From Ignatzschineria rhizosphaerae (lineage in GTDB: Bacteria > Pseudomonadota > Gammaproteobacteria > Cardiobacteriales > Wohlfahrtiimonadaceae), in NCBI RefSeq assembly GCF_022655595.1, contig NZ_CP093379.1, positions 2,352,501 through 2,416,500 on the forward strand: 64,000 nucleotides of DNA, given 5' to 3'. The notes beneath the pieces were generated by a model. It was not told where the DNA came from and did no database searches. It saw only the letters and a list, made by a program, of their open reading frames with translations. Numbering within the stretch: the first letter of the stretch is position 1; each line of letters begins with the position of its first letter. This document shows, piece after piece, positions 48,321 to 57,867 of this stretch. Both the position numbers and the translations under genes were made by a program.

Positions 48321-49679
48321 ATGGCTCGTGAGAGTTGGAGTAATAAACTCATCTATATCTCTACCGTTGCCGGTGCAACCATTGGTTTTGGAGCAACTTG
48401 GCGTTTTCCCTATCTTGTTGGAGAAAATGGGGGCGGTGCATATCTATTAGTATTCTTTATCGCAATGTTAATTCTTGGAGTGCCGATGCTTGTAGCAGAG
48501 CATCTTATTGGCCGAAGATTACATACCAACGTTGTTGATGCCTTTAGTGGTGAGGGATTAGATCACCCCATCTCTAAACTTTGGAAAGGAGTGGGAGTTA
48601 TTGCCATTTTAGGCGCATTTGGGATCCTAGCCTACTACATGGTACTCGGCGGCTGGGTTATGAGCTATATCGGCGGTATTTCGCTAGGTGAGATCGATCT
48701 TTCAACCCCACTTAGTGCCGAAACAACGAAGAACTTCTTTGAAGCATCTACCAGTAGCCCATGGAAGATGACGCTCTATACCTTTATCTTTGTTGCGGTA
48801 AACTACTATATTCTCGTTAAAGGCATTATTGATGGGATTGAGCGGGTTATTCGCTGGGTCATGCCACTCTTTTTACTCCTTGTCTTTGCCTTAATGATTC
48901 GTGCACTATTCCTTCCTGGCGCCATGGAAGGGGTGAAATTCTATATCATTCCTGACTTTAGCAAGATTAACTCTCAAGTTATCTTACTTGCCCTTGGCCA
49001 AGTTTTCTTTGCCTTAAGCATCGGCTTTGGTGTCATGGTAACGCTCTCTTCTTATTTAAGTAAAAAAGAGAATATTGCCAGTATTAGCGTCAGTGCAGGT
49101 ATTATCAATACCATGATTCCTCTTGCAATTGGTTTTATTATTTTCCCGGCACTCTTTTCGGCAGGGATTGAGCCTGCATCAGGGCCATCACTTGTCTTCC
49201 AAGTATTGCCTGCGGTATTCTCAACCATTCCTTTTGGCGCATTTTTTGCCGTTCTATTCTTCTTACTATTACTCCTAGCAGCCTTGACAACTTCTATTAC
49301 AATTTATGAAGTTGCAATTACAACATTAATTGAGAAGTTTAAAATGACGCGCCCTGTAGCTACCTTTTTAACGCTTGCAGTCATCTTTATCTTCGGAAAC
49401 GTACCAAGTATCTTAGCTGATAGTATTTGGAGTGATATTCACATTTTTGGGATGAATTTTTTTGATGCTTTTGATTACATCAGTGCCAATATCCTCTTTA
49501 TTACAACAAGCCTTTTATCTGCTATTTTTATCGGGTTTATCTTAAAGAAAAAGGTATCACTCGATGAAATGACTAATAATGGCGAGATCAATCAGAAAAT
49601 TGCACCACTTCTTTTTTATCATATTAAATTTGTGATTCCGGCATTAATTCTGATTATCTTTGGTTTCTCATTTATTTAA
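48321..49679 (+). CDS. Sodium-dependent neurotransmitter:sodium symporter family transporter
   Basis: A 452-residue inner-membrane transporter with about 11-12 hydrophobic segments. The N-terminal 'GATIGFGATWRFPYLVGENGGG' is the unwound TM1 region of the NSS/SNF family that binds Na+ and an amino acid. AAGGAGG precedes the ATG. Bacterial members import amino acids such as Trp, Tyr or Leu; the substrate is not decidable here. Followed by a clear terminator. Confidence 0.9.
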   Translation: MARESWSNKLIYISTVAGATIGFGATWRFPYLVGENGGGAYLLVFFIAMLILGVPMLVAEHLIGRRLHTNVVDAFSGEGLDHPISKLWKGVGVIAILGAFGILAYYMVLGGWVMSYIGGISLGEIDLSTPLSAETTKNFFEASTSSPWKMTLYTFIFVAVNYYILVKGIIDGIERVIRWVMPLFLLLVFALMIRALFLPGAMEGVKFYIIPDFSKINSQVILLALGQVFFALSIGFGVMVTLSSYLSKKENIASISVSAGIINTMIPLAIGFIIFPALFSAGIEPASGPSLVFQVLPAVFSTIPFGAFFAVLFFLLLLLAALTTSITIYEVAITTLIEKFKMTRPVATFLTLAVIFIFGNVPSILADSIWSDIHIFGMNFFDAFDYISANILFITTSLLSAIFIGFILKKKVSLDEMTNNGEINQKIAPLLFYHIKFVIPALILIIFGFSFI

Positions 49680-49732
49680 AACCAACGTCATTAGCAATTA
49701 AACACCATTCATTCATTGGAAAATAGACCTAT

Positions 49733-49766
49733 AAAGCACTCAGGAGATACCTCCGAGTGCTTTTTC
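49733..49766 (+). terminator. Terminator after the NSS transporter
   Basis: AAAGCACTC...GAGTGCTTTTT with an inner GGAG/CTCC pair. Confidence 0.85.
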
Positions 49767-49912
49767 TTTATCCATAGCTTTAAATTATTTTTATGATACA
49801 AATTTTAATACTTTCATACCGCGAATATAACCTATTACTATCAAATAGTTAATCTTATATTAAAGAGGTGATAATATCTTTTCATCAAATCTTATCATAA
49901 AGGATGATGAAA

Positions 49913-50395
49913 ATGGACTCTACCACAGATTCAAAACCATTAAAGAAAGCTAGCGGTAGCTTAATGATCCTACTCATCTTTTTAATCATCACAACTTTAC
50001 TGAGAATCTATACCCTTTCTAACATGATCCCTAAGCTTTTTGCGACATGGAACATTGTTGCCAATCCATAATCTCCTCTCTATATTTAAGGCTATGTACC
50101 CCTTATTATTAGCGAAATTGCTGGCAATACGCTTTTTATATGTGCCTTTATCTATGCATTACTACTCTTTTACAATCAAAAACGATTATTTCCAAAAGTG
50201 AGGTTAATCCTTGTCATCACCTATCCTATTTTTATGACCTTAAATATTTTGATGAGCCATTGGATGATGGAAAATCTAATACAATCTGACTATAAACGCC
50301 TTTCTCTAATGTTACTCTTGAATATTGCAATATATCTCATCTGGGTTCCTTATCTTTACTACTCTCAACGAGTAAAATCGACATTTCGCTACTAA
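49913..50395 (+). pseudogene. DUF2569 family membrane protein broken by two in-frame stops
   Basis: One continuous frame of 160 codons runs from ATG 49913 (AAAGGATGATGAAA before it) to the TAA at 50393-50395. It is interrupted by TAA at 50069-50071 and again five codons later (NP-stop-SPLYI-stop-GYVPLIISE). The translated parts have the DUF2569 pattern: a membrane segment, 'GYVPLIISEIAGNTLF', 'FYNQKRLFPKVRLILVI' and a final 'YLIWVPYLYYSQRVKSTF'. The reading frame is otherwise intact, so inactivation is recent. Confidence 0.8.
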
Positions 50396-50465
50396 AAAAG
50401 CATTAAAAAAGGTATCCATACTCGATAAATACCTTTTAATAATTTTGTACAAAAACTGCTAATTA

Positions 50466-52742
50466 CTACGATTTTTTCGTTAATTTAGCTCGATTTAAAC
50501 TTAAAGAGTTGATCAATACACTGACGGAGCTAAATGCCATGGCACCTCCTGCAATAATCGGACTTAAAAGCCCAAATGCCGCAAAGGGAATCCCCACTGT
50601 ATTATAGATAAAGGCCCAAAATAGATTTTGTTTAATCTTCCTCATCGTTAACTCAGATAAAAGAATCATCTTCGAGAGGTTAATGAGATCGCCATTCATA
50701 ATCGTGACATCTGCTGATTCCATCGCAATATCTGTCCCCGTTCCCATCGCAATGCCGGCATCAGCTTGAGCAAGTGCCGGCGCATCGTTCATACCATCGC
50801 CCACCATTGCCACAATTTTACCTTGCGCTTGTAGCTCTTTAACAACTGAAGCTTTATCTTCAGGTTTTAACTCTGCGACAATCTCATCTGGCATTAATCC
50901 CACATCAACGCCAATTTTTGCAGCAGTTCGAGCATTATCGCCTGTGAGCATAATAACATTAATGCCAATAGCCTTGAGAGTAGCAATCGCTTCTTTAGAA
51001 GTCGCTTTAACAGGATCTGCCATCGTGATAACCACTAATGCTTGGTGCTCATCACTTAACATCACCACTGTTTCTCCCATTGATTCATGCTCAGGGACAA
51101 CTCTCTTAAATGGCATATAATCAAGCTTCATTTCATCCATTAACCTTGGAGAGCCGACAAAATAGCGCTTCCCACCAACCTCACCTCGAAGTCCGGCGCC
51201 CACAAGCGCTTGGAAGTTCTCTATTTTCGGTTTTTCTAAAGAATGGCTTTCACCAAATACAACGATTGCTTTTGCTAAAGGATGCTCTGAGTGTGATTCT
51301 AATCCCACTAAAATAGCGAGCAATTCATCTTCTGATAATAGCCCATCCTTTCTCACTTCAAAATGCGTCACCTTCGGTGCACCCTCAGTAATTGTGCCCG
51401 TTTTATCAAGTACAATCGTATTGATCTTTGCAGCTCGCTCCAAGGATTCCCCATTTTTAATTAAAATCCCATTATTCGCACCAACGCCGGTTCCCACCAT
51501 AATTGCTGTAGGGGTTGCAAGCCCAAGCGCGCAAGGACAAGCAATGACTAAAACAGCAACGCTATGCATAATTGCTACTCCCCAGTCACCGATCACAACA
51601 AAGCTTATCAATAATGTAATAATCGCTATTACAATCACTGCCGGCACAAAGATTGCCGAGACTTGATCGGCGATCTTTTGGATTGGCGCTTTACTGCCTT
51701 GTGCATCATTAACCATCTCAATAATACGAGATAATGTGCTTTCACTATCGAGTTTTGTCGATGTCATAACAAGAGCGCCCGATTGGTTAATGGTTCCGCT
51801 AAAGAGCTCATCCCCAACACCTTTATCAATGGGCAAACTTTCGCCTGTTAACATACTCTCATCGATGGTGGAATTCCCTGAAATCACCGAGCCATCTACC
51901 GGAATCGTCTTGCCAGGATGCACCAATAATTTATCGCCAACAATCACCGAACCAATAGGGACTTCTGTAAAGATCTCACGAATTGTGCCATCTTCCGCAG
52001 TAACTTCATCAATACGAATTGCTGTTTTAGCCTGGAGCGCCATTAAGCTACGAATAGCGGCGCCGGTTCTATTTTTCGCGCGCTCTTCCATATATTTCCC
52101 TAATAAAATTAAGGTAATAATGACGGCACTACTTTCAAAATAGAGGTGCGTTGGATCACCACCTAAAAAGCCGTTATAAACGCTATAAAAGAATGCCGCT
52201 AAAGTACCGAGCGACACTAAAACATCCATACTGGGTGCTTTTACTTTTAAAGAAGCCCAAGCCGCTTTATAAAAGCGAATTCCAACTCCAAATTGAATCG
52301 GTGTTGTTAAAAGAAGCTGCACCCACGGTCGATGTAAAAACTCCACCCAAGGCGTATGAACACCTGCTAACATGGCAATCATACCAATAACCATCGGCAA
52401 ACTTAATAAGGCACTGATTATTAAGGTGAGGCGCACTCTTTTTGCCACACGTTCCTCTTGCAAAATCAGCTCACCACGATGATCTTCATCATCTAAAATA
52501 GCGCCAAACCCTGTTTTCTCAATAATTTGAATAATTTCCGCTTCATCAATAAGATTAGGATCATACTCAAACATTCCTTTTTTACTGGCTAAATTCACAT
52601 TAGCACGGTAAATGCCAGGCTTTTTACCCACCACTCGTTCAATTCTTCCTGAGCAGTTTGCGCAGGTCATTCCTGTAATCGCTAGCCTAGAAAACTCTCT
52701 ATTGAGAGGATCTTGATGCATCTTGATTTCTTTGGTTTCCAT
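50466..52742 (-). CDS. copA: Copper-exporting P1B-type ATPase CopA
   Basis: A 758-residue Cu(I) efflux ATPase. It has one N-terminal heavy-metal domain with GMTCANCSGRIE (residues ~19-30), the membrane CPC motif 'ACPCALGLATP', DKTGT, SEHP and 'GDGMNDAPALAQ', plus the C-terminal 'NSLSLNR' of copper ATPases. It is the second gene of a two-gene operon behind the CopY-like repressor (14 bp gap). Start MAETK-like is not present; the ATG at 52742 follows AGGAGATTGAGTC. Confidence 0.93.
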   Translation of the reverse strand: METKEIKMHQDPLNREFSRLAITGMTCANCSGRIERVVGKKPGIYRANVNLASKKGMFEYDPNLIDEAEIIQIIEKTGFGAILDDEDHRGELILQEERVAKRVRLTLIISALLSLPMVIGMIAMLAGVHTPWVEFLHRPWVQLLLTTPIQFGVGIRFYKAAWASLKVKAPSMDVLVSLGTLAAFFYSVYNGFLGGDPTHLYFESSAVIITLILLGKYMEERAKNRTGAAIRSLMALQAKTAIRIDEVTAEDGTIREIFTEVPIGSVIVGDKLLVHPGKTIPVDGSVISGNSTIDESMLTGESLPIDKGVGDELFSGTINQSGALVMTSTKLDSESTLSRIIEMVNDAQGSKAPIQKIADQVSAIFVPAVIVIAIITLLISFVVIGDWGVAIMHSVAVLVIACPCALGLATPTAIMVGTGVGANNGILIKNGESLERAAKINTIVLDKTGTITEGAPKVTHFEVRKDGLLSEDELLAILVGLESHSEHPLAKAIVVFGESHSLEKPKIENFQALVGAGLRGEVGGKRYFVGSPRLMDEMKLDYMPFKRVVPEHESMGETVVMLSDEHQALVVITMADPVKATSKEAIATLKAIGINVIMLTGDNARTAAKIGVDVGLMPDEIVAELKPEDKASVVKELQAQGKIVAMVGDGMNDAPALAQADAGIAMGTGTDIAMESADVTIMNGDLINLSKMILLSELTMRKIKQNLFWAFIYNTVGIPFAAFGLLSPIIAGGAMAFSSVSVLINSLSLNRAKLTKKS

Positions 52743-52756
52743 GACTCAATCTCCTG

Positions 52757-53191
52757 TTATTGTTCTAAATGACAGCAGCATTGCCCCTTAAAACAATCAC
52801 ACACAATATCTTTAACACTATTCTCTTTTGCTCTCGCAAGGCTTGCTTCAATCACAGCAATATCATCATGTGAAAGTTCACGTGCTTCAATCAGTCTTGC
52901 AAGCTTCTTAGCGCGATTACGAGAACAGACAAAGCTAAAGAGATCTTTTGCGGCATCATCCCACGCATCACTCTCTCGTATCGTTGAACGATACAGATAA
53001 CGATTACCTTCGCTTTTTGTTTCCACATAACCTTTGGCGACAAGACGAGAAAGCAACGTTTTAGTTGTGGTTGGTTTCCATTGACGCTTCTTTTGCAAAA
53101 CAGTGACAATATCACTACTACCAAGTTCTCCATTTGCCCAGAGAACTCTCATTACTTCCCATTCAGATGGGGTTATTTCTATTCTTTCCAT
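52757..53191 (-). CDS. copY: CopY-type copper-responsive repressor (BlaI/MecI family)
   Basis: A 144-residue repressor with the BlaI/MecI winged helix ('ITPSEWEVMRVLWANGELGSS' in parts, 'TTTKTLLSRLVAKGYVE'). The C-terminus has CDC-FKGQ-CCC, the C-x-C-x4-C-x-C copper-binding motif of CopY. In enterococci and other Firmicutes CopY releases DNA when Cu(I) displaces Zn. It would control itself and copA through the site at 53224-53235. In Gammaproteobacteria the usual copA regulator is a MerR-type CueR, so this type is notable. Confidence 0.88.
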   Translation of the reverse strand: MERIEITPSEWEVMRVLWANGELGSSDIVTVLQKKRQWKPTTTKTLLSRLVAKGYVETKSEGNRYLYRSTIRESDAWDDAAKDLFSFVCSRNRAKKLARLIEARELSHDDIAVIEASLARAKENSVKDIVCDCFKGQCCCHLEQ

Positions 53192-53223
53192 AAAGTGGTC
53201 TCTTTATCTACAACAACAAATGA

Positions 53224-53257
53224 CTACAAATATAGATGACATAATTAAACTTGTCTA
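53224..53257 (-). promoter_or_regulatory. copYA promoter with cop-box-like operator
   Basis: On the minus strand TAGACA (53252-53257), 17 bp, TATATT (53229-53234). CTACAAATATAG (53224-53235) overlaps the -10 box and differs from the CopY box TACA-nn-TGTA by one base. Confidence 0.65.
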
Positions 53258-53389
53258 CTCTTTTTGCAAACATGCTTTTGATATATCCCTTCAAACTGTT
53301 TGAAATCAAACTAAAAATGACAGATACATCAATATAGACAAGGATTATCTATCCTTGCTAAACAGCTACAAAAAGCAAATCACCATATC

Positions 53390-54289
53390 CTACTTCGATA
53401 ATACTTCTGTCAGATACTCCATAAAAAGTCTAACCTTCGCTGGGACATAACGGCTAGTTGGATAAACTAGATGCACTATTTTTCCTCTTGGTCTTCTCTC
53501 TGGCAATATCTCCACGACTTTTCCAACGGCAATATCTGCATTTACGGCATAATCAAAAAACTGCATAATCCCAAACCCATTAAGTACCGTTTCATAAGCT
53601 CCCACAGAATCACTATGAATCATACTAGGCTTAAAATGATAAGGCTTTGATAATCCCGAAAAATCCCAAGGGATTGTTTGCCTTGTATGGGCAAATCTTA
53701 ATCCTATACATTTATGATTTACTAAATCCTCAATGGATACCGGCATCCCATATTTTTTAATATAAGAAGGGGCAGCAACTAACATCGGCTGCGCAACATT
53801 CACCTTTTTCGCCACTAATCGGTCGCCCACTAAATCGCCAATTCGAATTGCTAAATCAAACTCATCTTTTGTAAAATTAATGTAACTATTACTTAAGGAG
53901 ACTTCGATTAAGAGCGAATCACTATGCTCTTCTAAAAAATCATTAATTGCCGGCAATAACTTCTTGATGCCATAACTATTAGGCATACTGATTCGCACAA
54001 TACCGCAAGGCTCGATGCTATTTGTGATTTGCCTTTCAATATCGCGAATATTCTCAACGGATTCTTTGCACACAGCATAGTAACTCTTTCCTTCCTCAGT
54101 TAAACGCATAGATCTTGTTGAACGATGGAAAAGCTTAATATTCAGCTTTGTTTCAAGCCTTGATATAGCCTTACTAACAGCTGAAGGCGTGACTCCAATT
54201 GTGATAGAGGCTTCCGTAAAATTTTTACTCTCTGCCGCTTTACAAAAGATCTGAATATCATTCAGATCCATATCTTGAATTAATTGCAT
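53390..54289 (-). CDS. LysR-family transcription regulator
   Basis: A 299-residue LysR regulator: the N-terminal 'LNDIQIFCKAAESKNFTEAS' helix-turn-helix ('VTPSAVSKAISRLETKLN') and a periplasmic-binding-like effector domain. I place the start at 54289 (MQLIQDMDL), after GGGGGAAGTT, giving the usual length. The divergent nitroreductase gene, 210 bp away, is its likely target. The inducer is unknown. Confidence 0.88.
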   Translation of the reverse strand: MQLIQDMDLNDIQIFCKAAESKNFTEASITIGVTPSAVSKAISRLETKLNIKLFHRSTRSMRLTEEGKSYYAVCKESVENIRDIERQITNSIEPCGIVRISMPNSYGIKKLLPAINDFLEEHSDSLLIEVSLSNSYINFTKDEFDLAIRIGDLVGDRLVAKKVNVAQPMLVAAPSYIKKYGMPVSIEDLVNHKCIGLRFAHTRQTIPWDFSGLSKPYHFKPSMIHSDSVGAYETVLNGFGIMQFFDYAVNADIAVGKVVEILPERRPRGKIVHLVYPTSRYVPAKVRLFMEYLTEVLSK

Positions 54290-54499
54290 AACTTCCCCCA
54301 TTGATGCCTCATAGGCATTAAAGAATTTCTTCACCAATATAGCAAACTTTTAAAAAAACCTTATGATTAATCCAGTTCATTCATTAAATTCATTAACGGC
54401 ATGTGAAATTTATAATATAAAATCAGCACATTAGTTAATGAATACCAGTTTCCTACTATGAAACATTAAAATATTTAACAATTTAAGGAGTTACTGAAC

Positions 54500-55096
54500 A
54501 TGAGTTCATTTATTTCATTAGCGACAAAACGCCGTACAATCTACCATCTTGGTAATAATTTGCCACAATCAAAAGAAGCAATTAATGACATTATCCTTGA
54601 GGCTTCTAAACAAGCTCCAACGGCATTTAACTCACAAAGTACCAGAATTATCACCCTTTTTGGTGCTGAGCATCATAAAGTATGGGACATGGTATTAGAA
54701 GCTTTAAAACCTGTTTTAGCCGCAGATGTTTTTGAAGGCACTAAAGCCAAAGTAGATTCTTTTAAAGCAGGAAATGGGACTATTCTCTACTTTGAAGATA
54801 ACCAAGTTGTTGAAGACTTACAGGCACAATTCCCACTTTATGCGGCGAACTTCCCTAAATGGTCAGAGCAAGCGCACGGTATTGCGGCTTATGGTGTTTG
54901 GTTAGCACTTGCTGAAGCAAATATTGGTGCATCATTGCAGCACTATAATGAGCTTATTGAAGATGCTGTGAAAAAAGCATGGGGAATTCCTGCTAAATGG
55001 TCTCTTAAAGCACAAATGCCAATTGGTTCTATTGAAACACCGGCAGATCCTAAAGGCTTTATTGATACAGATGAACGTTTTAAAACTTTTGGTTAA
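54500..55096 (+). CDS. Nitroreductase family oxidoreductase (HBN1/FRP-like)
   Basis: A 198-residue FMN flavoprotein of the nitroreductase family: 'RRTIYHLGNNLPQSKEAI' at the start, 'SKQAPTAFNSQSTRIITLFG' for the flavin loop and 'GIAAYGVWLALAEANIGASLQHYN' in the core. Members reduce nitro compounds or quinones with NAD(P)H. GGAG lies before the ATG. A divergent LysR gene suggests control by an aromatic or redox signal. Confidence 0.88.
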   Translation: MSSFISLATKRRTIYHLGNNLPQSKEAINDIILEASKQAPTAFNSQSTRIITLFGAEHHKVWDMVLEALKPVLAADVFEGTKAKVDSFKAGNGTILYFEDNQVVEDLQAQFPLYAANFPKWSEQAHGIAAYGVWLALAEANIGASLQHYNELIEDAVKKAWGIPAKWSLKAQMPIGSIETPADPKGFIDTDERFKTFG

Positions 55097-55165
55097 TCCC
55101 AAAAATAAATAAGACCTATAAACTTAAACTTCTCGCTTTAAATTAAAGTAAAAGAAACAACAATA

Positions 55166-55192
55166 ACCGCTCAATAATCTGAGCGGTTTTTT
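55166..55192 (+). terminator. Terminator after the nitroreductase
   Basis: ACCGCTC-AATAATCT-GAGCGGT followed by TTTTTT. Confidence 0.85.
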
Positions 55193-55889
55193 TATACCCT
55201 TTCTTTTTTATATCCCTTCTAATATTCCTATAACAAGAAAAATAGCCATAAATAAAGGTCTACGCGAAAAGAGAATATGATTTATTTCTCCTTATTCGCG
55301 CCTTCAAATACACATCAAACCTCTTTCTTAAATGGCTTCTACTTCCCTTTCACACCCAGCTAACTTACAGACTTCGCTATACCTCAATTCCTCTGGTGCT
55401 TAAGCTGTTTCAACTAGTCCTCATCTACTAGGGGCTTTTTGATTTAAAGAGAAGGTAATACTGAATATTAATAGGAACCTTTTCACGCTACCAGCTCGAC
55501 TATTTTCACAAAAAATATAAAAACAGGTCTTAGTTTTGTCATCAAAACACTTATTTCACATAATTTATCACTAATTTTTCTATCTCTTTTTAATAGGTTT
55601 TTAATAAGTCGCTAAATCCCGTAAATTCACGGTTTTACTACAAATAAATTCAAGCACAACATTAGCTTCTCCCCGCAAAACTAATCGCAAAAGAGATGGT
55701 GACAAGTTTAGTTACTTGCTCAAGTTGCGAAGCTTAAAATACGAAAAACCATTTGCTAATAGATGAATCACAAATTTACTCATACAATATGATTGTGGAG
55801 TTATAATAACGAAAGATCACATTCAGCTATCGGAGCTATGTCACCGTGCTAGCTTCAATAAAACATGGAGAATCTTTTACTTTTAGATG
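55193..55889. other. Non-coding region with possible relics
   Basis: About 700 bp with no convincing gene. A weak hairpin CTAGT-(N8)-ACTAG lies near 55411-55429, followed by GGGGCTTTTT. The unusual local composition around 55,320-55,440 (GC-richer than its surroundings) may be a decayed repeat. No family is recognised. Confidence 0.45.
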
Positions 55890-56104
55890 GTATTAAAAAT
55901 GGGAGGATTACAAATGGTTCGTAAGTATATTTCTGGGGTATTCGTTTCCCCCCCCTTTTTTTAGCTTCATACATCTCAGGTATTTTCAACCATTCATAGA
56001 CTTGTTGAAGAAGGAATGCGAAATCTGCGTGCAGCTTTAGCTTTACTACCACCTTTGGCAACAAAATCAAGGACTCGTTTTATTGAATTTTTTCCATAAC
56101 TCAT
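55890..56104 (-). pseudogene. IS630-family transposase, N-terminal fragment with frameshift
   Basis: From ATG 56104 the minus strand reads MSYGKNSIKRVLDFVAKGG, then SKAKAARRFRIPSST, the helix-turn-helix start of an IS630 transposase. One extra A then shifts the frame, and it continues as VYEWLKIPEMYEAKKRGGKR. A run of eight Gs (55949-55956 area) follows, and similarity ends before 55890. It differs from the IS630 element at 61353, so it is a separate relic. Confidence 0.75.
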
Positions 56105-56167
56105 AAGATATATTATATAGGAATTTATTTATGAAGAGCAATATTGTCTATGTCAGTCTCATTTTCT

Positions 56168-57148
56168 TTATCTATAGGTAACATCATAAACTATAGTTGC
56201 TTGAAATACACCAGGAACAACTTCAGGTTGAGTAGGATCTTTTAATACTTGAGCTCTATAACGATTTGTTAGAGAACCAGTCCTTGTTAAAACCCCCATT
56301 TCAAGTTTTTCACCATAGTGAATTCTATTACCATTTTCATCTAATAAGCGAAATAAAAGTCTTCTTATCGGTAGTATTAGATCTCCATTACTATTAGTAG
56401 TTCCATGATGACGAAAAGAAATCTCAGGATAGACAAAATCATTAATACAAGTATTTGCAGGATTTCTTCTTATTTCAATACTAAAATCTCTGCTATAAAC
56501 CCGACCTCGATTAATAGCTCTGATATCAAGCAATCCAAAATCAATCTCGCTAGCTGAAGGCCTAACCTCAAAAGAGGTAGCATTACATACAACATTTGAT
56601 GGTACAAAAATTGAACCAACATTAATCCAAGATCCATCGATAGACATTACTTGACTTAATCTGGGGGATGGTACTCGAGGTCTAGTATTAGGCGCATTAA
56701 CGGAATTGTACAGCCCCAACCTATTAGTCATTAAAATAGTATATTTTTTATTTGCTTGTAAAGTAAATGGGCTGATATCAGATACGATTTGACTTTGCTT
56801 CATATCATAATTCCATACCTTTTCACGACGCCCCTCTGACATTAAGGTAATTTGATATGTTAATGTAATATCTGTTAGTGGAATATTGTATGTACTCATA
56901 ATATTATTAATATAGGTGTCCCAGGAAGGGTCCTTATAGCTTCTTGGAGTCATTACGCCTCCTAGATTATCACAAGTGACATCCCATGAAAGATCTCTAT
57001 TATTAGGATTATTTCTTTCGGCAACCCATAAAAATGTATTTCGTAAAGAAATAGAAGGGTTATCGTAAGAGCAGGCCGCAAAAGTATATGGGCTTGCTAT
57101 TAAAAGCATCAAGAATATTATAATTCTAGGTATGGCCGATCTTAGCAT
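56168..57148 (-). CDS. Fimbrial tip/adhesin subunit
   Basis: A 326-residue exported protein with a signal peptide (residues 1-24, ending TFA-A). The N-terminal half ('WDVTCDNLGGVM', with paired Cys) may be a receptor-binding domain. The C-terminal half, from about residue 185 ('VCNATSFEVRPSASEIDFGLLD' in parts, ending 'ATIVYDVTYR'), is a pilin domain that could accept a donor strand. It is the last gene of the fimbrial operon. Ligand unknown. Confidence 0.78.
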   Translation of the reverse strand: MLRSAIPRIIIFLMLLIASPYTFAACSYDNPSISLRNTFLWVAERNNPNNRDLSWDVTCDNLGGVMTPRSYKDPSWDTYINNIMSTYNIPLTDITLTYQITLMSEGRREKVWNYDMKQSQIVSDISPFTLQANKKYTILMTNRLGLYNSVNAPNTRPRVPSPRLSQVMSIDGSWINVGSIFVPSNVVCNATSFEVRPSASEIDFGLLDIRAINRGRVYSRDFSIEIRRNPANTCINDFVYPEISFRHHGTTNSNGDLILPIRRLLFRLLDENGNRIHYGEKLEMGVLTRTGSLTNRYRAQVLKDPTQPEVVPGVFQATIVYDVTYR

Positions 57149-57163
57149 GACACCCTCCTAAAA

Positions 57164-57862
57164 TTATTTAATTATGCTGCATAAAGAGTTACTACATTTA
57201 TAAGCTAATGATTTAGCTGCACCATTATCGTTAATGAAGTAAATATAGGGATTATTACCTACTGTCACAGATACTTTTTCTTTACCGAAAGGCTTAAGAA
57301 CAATATCTTTCTCAGTGAGATTAATACCTTTCCTTGCGCTAAAAGCATAGATTACAATATGATAAGGTGTGGGATTTTCTAATATAAGATTACTTCCTTG
57401 TTTCTGAACTTTAACTTCTTCAAAGATTGCATTTTCAGCATATTTTTGCAATCCTTTAGGGCGATAGAACAATTTTAAATTAGATCTAACTAAAATATTT
57501 AATTTACTTTGTCCTTCTGAATCTGTTGGTGGGAGTCCAAGTACGCTAAACTGCAATAAGCTCTCTCGATCTTTAGGTAATGCATTAGTGTCACCTACTA
57601 AACTAATTTTGATTTGCTTTTCTTGTCGAGGATTTAATCTTTGTAACATAGGAAGAGCGACTAAAGGTTCCTCAATCTTATTTCCATTCCCATCCTCTAT
57701 CCATGTTTGCGCCAGATACGGCATATTAGGATTACTATTTTCTACAATAACAGATACTGAATTTGTATTAGAATGATCAAATATAATTCTTGTTCTATCA
57801 AATGCTAACTGTCCAAAAGAAAAATTTAATACTAATAACCCTAAAAACAATATTTTTCTCAT
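57164..57862 (-). CDS. Periplasmic fimbrial chaperone
   Basis: A 232-residue PapD-like chaperone with a signal peptide (MRKILFLGLLVLNFSFG). The Ig-like fold shows 'DRTRIIFDHSNTNSVSVIVEN' in parts, 'MPYLAQTWIED' and 'FYRPKGL', all family marks. It caps pilin subunits by donor-strand complementation and delivers them to the usher. I set the start at 57862, after GGAGTAAAATTT; it then lies five bases after the usher stop. Confidence 0.88.
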   Translation of the reverse strand: MRKILFLGLLVLNFSFGQLAFDRTRIIFDHSNTNSVSVIVENSNPNMPYLAQTWIEDGNGNKIEEPLVALPMLQRLNPRQEKQIKISLVGDTNALPKDRESLLQFSVLGLPPTDSEGQSKLNILVRSNLKLFYRPKGLQKYAENAIFEEVKVQKQGSNLILENPTPYHIVIYAFSARKGINLTEKDIVLKPFGKEKVSVTVGNNPYIYFINDNGAAKSLAYKCSNSLCSIIK

Positions 57863-57867
57863 AAATT

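Noticed and set aside
48071..48331. 86-codon + frame before the NSS transporter
   Set aside because: Overlaps the transporter start, has no Shine-Dalgarno and reads like AT-rich noise.
55855..56070. 71-codon - frame as an independent gene
   Set aside because: It is the shifted second part of an IS630 transposase relic, joined to the frame that starts at 56104.
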